A program made the translations under genes and the position numbers. Shown here in pieces: positions 35,701-45,200 of a DNA stretch of 64,000 bases. The notes under the pieces were generated by a model. It made no database searches, was not told the origin of the DNA, and saw nothing but the letters and a program-made list of their open reading frames with translations. Origin of the DNA: Sorangium cellulosum (lineage in GTDB: Bacteria > Myxococcota_A > Polyangia > Polyangiales > Polyangiaceae); contig NZ_CP012673.1 in NCBI RefSeq assembly GCF_002950945.1, forward strand, positions 13,135,501-13,199,500. The letters are read 5' to 3'. The stretch's first letter is position 1, and every line of letters starts with the position of its first letter.

Positions 35701-38700
35701 CGCCACGGGCTGCTCGGCGTGGACGATCGCCTCCGACCGGCCGTCGCGCTCCGCGAACGTGGCGCGCAGGGACTCGTGACGGCGGACGACCGCGGCGAAG
35801 CTGCGCTCGAGCCGGGCCACGTCGAGCGGCCCGAGGAGGCGCACCGCCGCCGGGACGTTGTAGGACGCCGCGGTCTCCTCGAGCTGCGCGATGAACCAGA
35901 GGCGCTCCTGCGCGAAGGAGAGCGGCGACGGGCCGCTGCGCGGCTGCGGGAGGAGCGGCGGGGCCGGCGGGGCCGGCGGGCCGCGCCGGGCCGCCTCCGC
36001 GGCGCGCGCCTGGGCGGCCACCGTCGGCGCCTCGAAGAACGCGCGGAGCGGGAGCTCGACGTCGAGCACGCGGCGCACGCGCGAGAGGACCTGCGTCAGC
36101 ATCAGCGAGTGGCCGCCGAGGTCGAAGAACGAGTCCTCCACCGAGACGCGCTCCACGCCCAGCACCTCGGCCCAGATCCCCGCGAGCAGCTCCTCGGTGG
36201 CGGTGCGCGGCGCCACGTGGCGGATCGTGTCGCCGGAGTCGGGGGCAGGCAGCTCGCGCCGGTCCACCTTGCCGTTCGCCGTGCGGGGGAGCGCCGGCAG
36301 GGACACGAAGGCCTGCGGCACCATGTACTCGGGCAGGCGCTCCGCGAGCCACACGCGCAGCGCCTCCGCGGCGGGCGCCGGAGCGCCCGCGGCCACGTCA
36401 GCGCCCGCGGCCACGTCAGCACCTGCGGCCACGTCAGCGCGGGCGGCCACGTAGGCGACGAGCCGCCGCACGCCCGGCCGGTCCTCGCGGACGAGCACCA
36501 CGGCCTCCTTCACTTCGGGGTGCTCGGCAAGCCGCGCCTCGATCTCGCCGAGCTCGATGCGGTATCCCCGCAGCTTGATCTGGTGATCGCGCCGGCCGAC
36601 GAACTCGATCGTGCCGTCGTCGCGGTAGCGAGCGAGATCCCCGGTCCGGTAGAGCCGGCGCCCCGGCGCCTGGCTGAAGGGGTCGGGGAGGAACGCGGCG
36701 GCGGTCCGGCCCGCGTCGCCCAGGTAGCCGCGCCCGACGCCGACGCCGCCCACGTACAGCTCGCCGCACACGCCGACCGGCGACGGGGCGAGCAGGCGAT
36801 CGAGGACGTAGAGCCGGAGGCCGTCCACCGGCCGCCCGATCGGGACCTGCACGTCGTCGGCCGCGGGCGGCGCCGTGATCGCGTGCAGCGCCACGTCGTC
36901 CGAGCACTCCGCGGGCCCGTAGGCGTTCATGAGGGGCACCGCCGGGTAGCGATCGAGCCACGCCCGGGCGAGCGCGGCCGGGAGCGCCTCGCCGGTCGGC
37001 AGGACCCAGCGCAGCCGACCGAGGGCCGGCGGCGCGGGGTGCTCGAGCGCCGCGTCGAGCATGCCCTGGAGCACGGCGGGGACGACCTCGATGACGGCGA
37101 TCCCGCGGCGCTCGACGTGCTCGAGCAGGCGGCCCGGATCGCGCGCGGTCTCGTCGGGCACGATGTCGACCGTGCCGCCGAAGAGCAGGGCGGTGAGGAA
37201 CTGCCAGACCGAGATGTCGAAGCACGGCGACGCCGTCTGCGCGATGACGTCGCCCGCCGCGAGGCCGAGCCGCGGGACCTTGCTCAGCATGTTGTTGAGC
37301 ATCCCGCGCCGCTCGACCATCGCGCCCTTGGGCACCCCGGTGGAGCCGCTCGTGTAGATCACGTAGGCGAGGTGATCCGGCCCCCCGCGCTCCTCGGGGT
37401 CCTCGCTGGAGGAGGCCTCGTCGAGGGCGTCTTCGAGGATCACGATCGACGGCCGGCGCGGCCCGGGCAGCATGGAAATGGCTCTTTCCAAAGCCTCGCG
37501 GTGCCGGCCCTGGGTCAGCACGACCCGGGGCTCGCTCGACGCGAGGATCTGCGCCACGCGCTCGGCCGGGTAGGCGGGGTCGAGCGGCACGTAGGCCCCG
37601 CCGGCCTTAAACACGGCGAGGATCATGGTGAGCAGCGGGACGCCGCGGCCGTCGAGCAGCGCGACCCGCTGCTCGGGGCCTACGCCGCGCGCGCGCAGCG
37701 CGTGCGCCGCGCGGTTCGCGTCGCGGTTCAGCGCGGCGTACGTCAGCCGCTGATCCGCGCAGGACACGGCGACGGCGTCCGGCGTCCGGGCGACCTGGGC
37801 GCGGAAGCGCGCGGCGTAGGAGGAGAGATCCTCCTCGGCCGCGGGCGCCGCGTTCCAGGTCACGAGCGCCTGCTCTCGCTCGGCCGGCGTGAGGAGCGGC
37901 AGGTCGCCGAGGCGCGCGTCGGGCCGCGCCGCCATGGCCAGGAGGAGCGCGCGGAGGTGCCCGAGCAGCCGCTCGGCGAGCTCGGGCCGCACGCGCGACC
38001 GGTCGTAGGTGAGCTGGAGGGGCAGCTCGGCGCCGGGCCACGACATGACCGTGAGCGGGTAGTTCGTGTGGACGCGGGCGCGGAAGTCCGCGATCCGGAA
38101 GACGATCCGCCCCTCGCGGAGCGCGGGGTCGACCGGCGCGTTCTCGAACACGAGGAGGCTCTGGAACAGCGGCCTTCCCCGCTCGATCTCGCTCCAGCGC
38201 TGGATGTCCACGAGCGGCGTGTGCTCGTGCTGCCGCAGCTTGAGGTTCCGATCGAGGAGCGCGGCGAGCCACGGCAGGAGCGGCTCCTCCGCGGGGACGG
38301 GGACGCGCAGCGGCAGCGTGTTGATGAAGAGGCCGAGGATGGACTCGACCCCTGGCAGCTCCGGCGGACGCCCGGCGACGGTGACGCCGAAGAGCACCTC
38401 GGGCTCGCCGCTGTATCGGCTGAGGAGCAGGGCCCAGGCGCCCTGCACCATCGTGTTGAGCGTGAGGCGGTGGCGCTGCACGAGCGCGCGCAGCGCGGCC
38501 GAGGGCTCCGCGCCGAGCCGGATCACGAGGCTGTCGATCTGCCCGTGGTCCGCGGCCGCCGCCTGGGCGGAGCGCTCCTCGAACCCGAGGGGCGTCGGCG
38601 CGGAGAAGCCCTGGAGGGCGCCCCGCCAGAACGCCTCTCCGGCCTGAGGATCCTTTCGCCCGAGCCACTCGATGTAATCGCGGTAGGGGCGCGCGGGCGC

Positions 38701-39237
38701 GGGGCGCGGCGCGTCGCCCCGGGCCAGCGCCTCGTAGTGAGCGAGGAAGTCCATCATCAGGAGCGACGTGCACCACTCGTCGAGGAGGATGTGGTGGAAG
38801 CTGTGTACGAGCTCGTACGTCCGGTCGCTCAGGCGAACGAGGCGGAGGCGCATCACCGGCGCCTTGCCGAAGTCGAGCCCTTGATCGAGCTCGGCGCGCA
38901 GCTCCGTGGAGAGGCGCGCCTCCTGGGCCTCTCCGGTGAGGCCCCGGTAATCGAGCACCTCGAACGGAAGCTCGACCGTCTTGTGGACCACCTGGAGCGG
39001 GCGCTTCTGGCTCCTCCAGACGAAGGAGGTGCGCAGGATCGCGTGCCGCGCCACGACCTCTCGCCAGCCCCTGACGAACGCGTCGAGCTGCAGATCGCCC
39101 TCGATGCGATAGCGATTCTGCATGAGGTAGACGCCCGAAGACGGGCGGAGCAGCGTGTGGAACAACATCCCCTCCTGCATGGGAGAGAGGGGATAGACGC
39201 TTTCGATGTTTGCAGAGGGATCAGGCTTGGTAGACAC
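32794..39237 (-). CDS. NRPS: C-A(Dab)-T-C-T-E (second module lacks an A domain)
   Basis: 2147 residues. C1 (residues 15-450, FHHILLDEW) is followed by A1 (472-1000), intact with YTSGSTGVPKG, NAYGPAE and NGKVDR; its code is D-I-W-E-L-T-A-D-D-K (2,4-diaminobutyrate). T1 has GGHSL near 1042. C2 (1105-1530, LHHIVSDGW) leads through an Ala/Pro-rich linker straight into T2 (FFELGGDSIL near 1622) with no adenylation domain, then an epimerization domain (1682-2147, AHHLVVDGVSW; YLGQWD). The second module must be loaded from elsewhere, and it delivers a D-residue to the next protein. The GTG start has an AGGTGA ribosome binding site four bases after the previous stop. Confidence 0.9.
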   Translation of the reverse strand: MSTKPDPSANIESVYPLSPMQEGMLFHTLLRPSSGVYLMQNRYRIEGDLQLDAFVRGWREVVARHAILRTSFVWRSQKRPLQVVHKTVELPFEVLDYRGLTGEAQEARLSTELRAELDQGLDFGKAPVMRLRLVRLSDRTYELVHSFHHILLDEWCTSLLMMDFLAHYEALARGDAPRPAPARPYRDYIEWLGRKDPQAGEAFWRGALQGFSAPTPLGFEERSAQAAAADHGQIDSLVIRLGAEPSAALRALVQRHRLTLNTMVQGAWALLLSRYSGEPEVLFGVTVAGRPPELPGVESILGLFINTLPLRVPVPAEEPLLPWLAALLDRNLKLRQHEHTPLVDIQRWSEIERGRPLFQSLLVFENAPVDPALREGRIVFRIADFRARVHTNYPLTVMSWPGAELPLQLTYDRSRVRPELAERLLGHLRALLLAMAARPDARLGDLPLLTPAEREQALVTWNAAPAAEEDLSSYAARFRAQVARTPDAVAVSCADQRLTYAALNRDANRAAHALRARGVGPEQRVALLDGRGVPLLTMILAVFKAGGAYVPLDPAYPAERVAQILASSEPRVVLTQGRHREALERAISMLPGPRRPSIVILEDALDEASSSEDPEERGGPDHLAYVIYTSGSTGVPKGAMVERRGMLNNMLSKVPRLGLAAGDVIAQTASPCFDISVWQFLTALLFGGTVDIVPDETARDPGRLLEHVERRGIAVIEVVPAVLQGMLDAALEHPAPPALGRLRWVLPTGEALPAALARAWLDRYPAVPLMNAYGPAECSDDVALHAITAPPAADDVQVPIGRPVDGLRLYVLDRLLAPSPVGVCGELYVGGVGVGRGYLGDAGRTAAAFLPDPFSQAPGRRLYRTGDLARYRDDGTIEFVGRRDHQIKLRGYRIELGEIEARLAEHPEVKEAVVLVREDRPGVRRLVAYVAARADVAAGADVAAGADVAAGAPAPAAEALRVWLAERLPEYMVPQAFVSLPALPRTANGKVDRRELPAPDSGDTIRHVAPRTATEELLAGIWAEVLGVERVSVEDSFFDLGGHSLMLTQVLSRVRRVLDVELPLRAFFEAPTVAAQARAAEAARRGPPAPPAPPLLPQPRSGPSPLSFAQERLWFIAQLEETAASYNVPAAVRLLGPLDVARLERSFAAVVRRHESLRATFAERDGRSEAIVHAEQPVALSLVDLGAAPEEAREAEARRLLEEQARRPFDLTGGPLLRIALVRLGEREHLLLVVLHHIVSDGWSMNVLVGEVTELYAADAEGRAAALPSLPIQYADYARWQRAWLTGAVLDQQLAYFRQRLGAEPPVLRLPTDRPRPAARSYRGARHGFALPRELSAALGGLARGQGVTSFMLLLAAFQALIARMSGQTDLCIGTPIAGRTRVEVEGLIGLFANTLVLRADLGGDPRFADLLAQAREEVLAAQAHQDLPFEQLVKALRPARDLGSTPLFQVMFSLQEAPRRARPLAGLEILPVEVDPGSAQFDLSLHMVTAPEGLRGSFEYSTELFEERTIRRMADDLRALLEAIAARPTARLSELPLPEPPAPALPDQPEAAPPRDEALEAAPPPDQALEAAPPSGAAGARPAAAQDAAPLEAIEAQLAAIWASVLGRERVDRHDNFFELGGDSILSLQVVSRAKQAGLRVTARQMFQHQTLAALAAAAGLSTGAAAATDEEEPAGGDVPLTPIQRRYFARDLPNPHHWNQALLLTVAEPLVWPALEAAVQALLRHHGALRLRFAPGERGVRQTLARSDAPAAVVHRADLAGVPEAEQPRTLEAHATRWQASLDLAEGPLLRVVGFDLGAGRPGRLLLIAHHLVVDGVSWRILLDDLETAYDQARRGAPAELPDRTTSFVRWAERLDAAAQGAALQEEAAFWLGLPWDRLAPLPVDDPAGDRAETAMATVKVGLSGAETRSLLEAVSEAYRTRVDEFLLAGLALALARWTGRALVGIEVEGHGREALDGEDLDLSRTVGWFTSVYPVLLEVAPDAAPGAVLRTVKEQLRRVPRRGLPYGAVRELGAGAIADRLRRLPALGVAFNYLGQWDQVIGAGARFSLAAESPGDEHDPRSPLAYELEIDAAVYDGRLEATFRYSAARYRQATVAAVSALWRDALRELIAHCLSPDAGGYTPSDFTDVALAPDELDSILERLD
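36383..36454 (-). repeat. 18-bp coding tandem repeat in A-domain C-terminal linker
   Basis: GCGCCCGCGGCCACGTCA occurs twice exactly, then once with changes and once partially. In the protein it gives ADVAAG repeats inserted in the C-terminal subdomain of the diaminobutyrate A domain, between VAYVAA and the WLAERLPEYMVP segment, where the family has a variable loop. It probably does not affect catalysis. Confidence 0.85.
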
Positions 39238-39240
39238 GGT

Positions 39241-42200
39241 TCACCTTTGGAGCTCGTCCAGGAGATCGCTCCACTCTTCCGCGGAGAGGCCGGCGTCAGG
39301 GGTCTCGGGGTCTCGCGGCGGCGCGGGCGGCGTCGGCGTCGGCGCGGCCGCCACGGTCGCCCGCGCCGCGGCTTCGGCCACGGTGGGACATTCGAAGAGC
39401 AGCCTTGGCGTCAGCTGAAGCCCTCGCTGGAAGGCGCGCGCGATGACCTGCAACGTGACGATCGAGTCGCCGCCGAGCTCGAAGAAGTTGTCCTCGATCC
39501 CGACCCGATCGCGGTGCAGCACCTCCGCCCAGACCTCCGCGAGGATCCGCTCCGCCTCGGTCCGCGGCGGGACGTACACGCGGGGCGCCGCCGTCGCCGC
39601 GTCCGGCGCGGGCAGGGCGCGGCGGTCGACCTTGCCGTTCGGCGAGAGCGGCAGCCGCTCCAGCACGAGGATGGGCGCAGGCACCATGTAGGCCGGCAGC
39701 GCCTCGGCGAGCCAGTCGCGCAGCGCTCCGGGCTCCAGCGCCGCGCCGCCCTTGCCCGCGACGTAGGCGACGAGGCGCTTTCCGCCGTGCGCCTCGTCGC
39801 GGGCCAGGACGACGGCCTCGCCCACGCCGGGGTGCTGCAGCAGGCGCGCCTCGATCTCGCCCAGCTCGATGCGCAGCCCGCGGATCTTGACCTGGTGGTC
39901 GAGCCGGCCGAGGAACTCGATGGCTCCGTCGGGCCGATGGCGCGCCAGATCGCCTGTCCTGTACAGCCGGCCTCCGGGGGCCGAGCCGAACGGATCGGGC
40001 ACGAAGCGCTCGGCGGTCAGGTCGGGCCTCTGGTGATAGCCGCGGGCGAGACCGATTCCGCCGATGTACAGCTCTCCGGCCACGCCCGCGGGCACGGGCT
40101 GGCCGTGACGGTCGAGCAGGTAGAGTTGGGTGTTGGCGATCGGGTGACCGATGGGCACCGAGGCGGAGTTGTCCCCTCGCTGGCAGGCCCAGGAGCTCAC
40201 GTCGATCGAGGCCTCGGTCGGCCCGTAGAGGTTGTGCAGCTCGGCGTGCGCGAGCCGCTCGAAGCAGCGCCGGGTCAACTCGGCCGGCAGCGCCTCGCCG
40301 CTGCAGAGGATCCGGCGCACCGACCGGCACGACGCCACGCCCGGGGTCTCCAGGAACGCCTGGAGCATGGGCGGCACGAAGTGCAGCGTGGTCACGTCGT
40401 GGCGAGTGATCAGCTCGACGAGCCGCTCGCCGTCGCGGTGGTCGCCGGGCCTCGAGACCACGAGGCCAGCGCCGGTCATCAACGGCCAGAAGAACTCCCA
40501 CACCGAGACATCGAAGCTGAAGGGCGTCTTCTGCAGCACCCGGTCTTCCGGCGTGAGCCCGTAGCGCTCCTGCATCCACTGCAGGCGGTTGAGAAGGCCA
40601 CGGTGGCTGTTGCCGGCGCCCTTGGGCCGCCCGGTCGAACCCGACGTGTAGATGGTGTACGCGAGGTTGTCCGCCGAGACCGCCACCGCGGGGTTGGTCG
40701 CGGGCTCGCGGTCGATCTTGGCCCGATCGGCGTCCAGGCACAGCACCTCGGCCCCGTGCGCGGGCAGCCGCGACGCCACGGGCCACTGGCTCAGCAGGAC
40801 CGAGGCGGCCGCGTCCGAGAGCATGAACGCGATGCGGTCCGCGGGGTACTCCGGGTCGATCGGCACGTAGGCGCCCCCGGCCTTGAGGATGCCGAGCAGC
40901 CCGACCACCAGCTCCACCGAGCGCTCGGCCGCGACGGCCACGAGCACGTCCGGCCCCACGCCGCGCCGCCGCAGCGCGTGCGCCACCCGGTTGGCCCGCG
41001 CGTTCAGCTCTCGATAACTCAGCCGACGCTCGCCGAAGAGCACCGCCGTCGCCTCCGGCGTCCGCTCCGCCTGCGCCTCGAACAGCTCGTGCACCAGCCG
41101 CTCGCCAGGATACGGCCGCTCCGTCGCGTTCCATTCCGTCACGACACGCCGGGACTCCAGCTCGCCGAGGAGCGACAGCTCGCCGACCCGCGCCTCGGGG
41201 CGGCGGACGAGCTGTCCGAGCGCCACCTCCACGAGGCCGAGCAGGCGAGAGGCGGTCTCCTCGTCGAATCGCTGCCGGTCGTAGGACAGGCAGAGCTGGA
41301 GCCGATTTCCCGGCAGGGCGATCAGGGTGAGCGGGTAGTTGGTCTGGTCCGCGAACGCGACGTCGCGGACCGCGAGCCCGGGCAACCCCTGCTGGGTCCG
41401 GGGATCGGTGGGGTAGTTCTCGAAGACGAGCAAGCTCTCGAACAGCGGTTGTCCCGCGGGCACCGCGCTGAAGGCCCGCGTCTGGGACAGCGGCGTGTGC
41501 TCGTGCGGGCCGAGCTCGGTGGTCGTCCTCAGGAGATCGCGCAGCCAGCCTGTGACGGTGGCCGCCTGAGGCACGGCCACGCGCAGGGGCAACGTGTTGA
41601 TGAAGAGCCCCACCATGGCGTCGATCCCGGCGAGCGGCGCCGATCGCCCGGCCACCGTGACGCCGAAGACCACATCGTCGCTCCGGGCAGCGCGGCTGAG
41701 CAGGAGCGCCCACGCGGCCTGGACGAGCGTGCTCAACGTCACGTGGTGCTGCTGCGCGAAGCGCACGAGGCGCGCCGTGGCCGGCTCCGACAGCGAGACG
41801 AGCTTCGCCCCGTATCCGCTCTTCCCCTCGGTCAACGCCTCGCGCGCCTCGCGCGCCTCGCCCGCCGCGCGCTCCAGAGGCAGCGGCGTCGCGGCGCTGA
41901 AGCCCGACAGCGCGCCTCGCCAGAACGGCTCGTCGGCGCCCGCGTCCCGCTCGCGCAGCCAGGCGATGTACTCGCGGTAGCGCCGCCGGGCCGGCAGCGC
42001 GACCGCGCGGCCGGCGCGCAGGGCGTCGTAGGCGGAGAAGGCGTCTCGCAGCACGAGGGACGCCGCCCACCCGTCGAGCAGGAGGTGATGGTGGCTCCAG
42101 AGCACGTGGTGGACCTCGTCCGCGAGGCGCAGGAGCGAGACGCGCGTCAGCGGGCCCCGCACCAGATCGAAGCCCCTCGCCCGATCCGCCTCGATGCGGG

Positions 42201-45200
42201 CCGACAGCCGCGCCCGCTGCTCGTCGGCCCCGGCGCCGCGCAGGTCCTCGATCTCGATCTCCACGGCCGCGCCGCGCCGCACGATCTGGAGCGGCTCCTC
42301 GGCGCCCTCCCACGCGAAGGTGGTGCGCAGGGCGCCGTGGTGATCGATCACGGCCTCCCAGGCCCGGCGGAACGCGTCGACGTCGAGCGCCCCCTCCAGC
42401 GTGCACGTCACCTGCTCGACGTAGACGCCCGAGCCGGGCTCCCACAGGCTGTGGAAGAGCAGCCCTTGCTGGAGGGGGCTCAGGGGATAGACATCCTCGA
42501 CGTCGCGGCCAGGCCCGAGCAGCCGGTCCAGGCTGGCCTGATCGAGCCGCACCAGGGGGAAATCCGAGGGCGTGGCGCCCCCGCTGCCCGGAGCGAGGCA
42601 GTGCTCGACCATCGCGCGCAGGCGCGCCGCGAAGTCCTCGAAGAGGCGCGCCATCGTCTCGGGCCGATAGCGGGCTCCGCTGTAGCCCCACATCACCCGC
42701 AGGCGCCCGCCGACGATGGCCGCGTCGACCTCCAGCTCGTGGCGCCGCGGCGCGCGCGGATCGTGATCGCGCCCGACATCGCCCTCGGCGTGTGAGAACA
42801 GCGCGCTCGACGCGAAGAGGTCGTCCCACCGCCCGAGGTAGTTGAAGCGCACCTGCGGCGCGGGGCGCTCCCGGAGGCGCGTGGCCCGCTCGTCCTCGCC
42901 CAGGTACCGGAGCACCCCGTACGTCGCGCCGCCCCGGGGGGCCGCGCGGAGCTGCTCCTTCAGCGCCTTGAGCGCGCGCTCGGGCGTCGCGTCGGCCGGG
43001 ACCTCCAGCCGGACGGGATAGAGGCTCGTGAACCACCCGACCGTCCGGGAGAGATCCAGCTCGTCCAGCGCGTCGCGACCGTGTCCCTCCAGGTCGACGC
43101 GCACGGCGGGATCACCCGTCCACTGCGCGAGCGCTCCGGCGAACGCGGCGAGCAGCACCTCGTCCACGCGCATCCGGTACGCAGGGGCCGCTTGCAGCAG
43201 CGCGCGTGTGTCCTCGGCGCCGAGGAGCTGCGTCCGGTGGACGGTGTCCACTTCGAGCGACGAGCCCGCCGGATCGTCCGCGGGCAGCGCCGCCGTGGGT
43301 CGGCTCGCGGCGAGCCACGCCTCCGCCTGCCGGGCCACCTCCTCGGAGCGGGCGTGCGCCTCCAGGCGCCAGGCCCATTCGCCGAAGGAGACGATCTCGT
43401 CCGGGAGCCGGATCTGCTCGCCGCGGTCGTGCTGCCGGCAGGCGGTCTGGAGATCCTCGATCACGATCCGCCACGAGACGGCGTCGACGACGAGGTGATG
43501 GGCGATCAGCAGGAGGCGGCCGGGGCGGTCCGCGCCCAGATCGAACAGCACCGCGCGGAGCAGCGGCCCCTCGGTCAGGTGGAGGCGCGCCTGGTGCTCC
43601 CCTGCCGCGCGGGCCAGCGCCGCGGGCTGCGCCTCGGCGGGGAGGTGCGACAGGTCGACCCGCGCGACCTCCGCGGTGACGGCGTCCGCGAAGTGCTGGC
43701 TCCACCCGCCCGCCTCGCGCGTGAACCGCAGCCGCAGCGCGCCGTGATGGTCAATCACCGCCTGGACGGCGGCCGTGAGCGCCTCGACGGAGACCCGCTG
43801 CCGCAGCTCGAGCAGCACCGTCTGGTTCCAGTGGTGCGGGTTCGGCCCGCTCCGCTCGAAGAACCAGCGCTGGATCGGCGCGAGCGGCGCGTCGCCCGGG
43901 AGCGGCGCCTCCGCGACCGGCGCCGAGGCCGACGTCGCCGCCGCGGCCAGCCCGGCGATCGTCTTGTGCTGGAAGATCTGCCGGGGCGTGAGCGAGAGGC
44001 CCGCGGCCCGCGCGCGCGAGACGACCTGGAGCGCGAGGATCGAGTCGCCGCCCAGCTCGAAGAAGTTCTCCTGGACCCCGACGGCCCGCCGTCCCAGGAG
44101 CTCCGCCCAGATCCCCGCGAGCGCCGCTTCGACCTCGGTGCGCGGCGTCACGGCCTCGCCGCTGGGCTCGACGGGCGCCGGCAGCGCGCTCCGGTCGATC
44201 GCGCCGCGCGGCGTGTGTGGCAGCTCCGCCAGCACCACGAACGCCGACGGCACCATGTAGTCCGGCACCTGCTCCTTGAGCGCGCGCTGGAGCTGCTCCG
44301 GCGCCACGTCCGCGCCGGCCGCGACGTACGCCGCGAGCCGCCGCTCCTCGGGCCGGTCCTGCCGCACGATCACGGCCGCGTCGCGCACGCCGGGCAGGTC
44401 GAGCAGGCGCGCCTCGATCTCCCCGGGCACGATCCGGAAGCCGCGCACCGTCGCCGGGTGGTCCGCGCGGCCGGCGAGCTCGAGCTGTCCGTCCGCCCGC
44501 CACCGCGCCCGGTCCCCCGTCCGGTAGAGCCGCGCTCCGGGCTCCTCCGCGAAAGGATCGGGGACGAAGCGCTCCGCGGTCCGATCCGGGCGCGCCCAGT
44601 ACCCGCGCGCGAGCCCCGGGCCGCCGAGGTAGAGCTCTCCGACGACGCCGGCCGGCGCCGGTCGACCGGCGGGGTCGAGCACGTACACCCGCGCGCTCGC
44701 CAGCGGCCGGCCGACGGGGATCACCCGCACGTCGTGCGGGTCCGCCGCCGTCATGTCGCCGATCGTCGCGACCGCCGTCGCAGCCTCGATCGGACCGTAG
44801 GCGCTCAGCAGGCGCACGCGCGCGGCCCCCGGCGACGCCCGCCACGCGCTCACGCGCCCGGGCGAGGGCGCCTCGCCGGTGAGGACGATCTGCCGGAGGC
44901 ACGGCGGCAGGGTCAGCCCCTCGCCGAGCGCCGCGACGAGGCGGCGCCAGTACGGCGTCGGCAGCGCCGCCGCGGTCACGCCCCGCGCGCCGCACGCCGC
45001 CACGAACGCGGCCGCGGACTCGAGCGTCGCCTCGGCGCCCAGCACGAGCGTCGCGCCGCGCGCGAGGCACGGGAAGATCTGCTCGGCGCTCGCGCCGGAG
45101 GTCAGCGGCGCGAGCTGCAGCACCCGGTCGCTCGGCGAGATCTCCTGGACCGCCGCCGCGACGTCGACGGCGCTCGCGAGCGCCCGGTGCGGGATCACGA

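Noticed and set aside
32794-36352. A second NRPS gene in another minus-strand frame
   Set aside because: It is an Arg/Ala/Pro-rich shadow of the 2147-residue NRPS in a shifted frame; no intact motif occurs in it.
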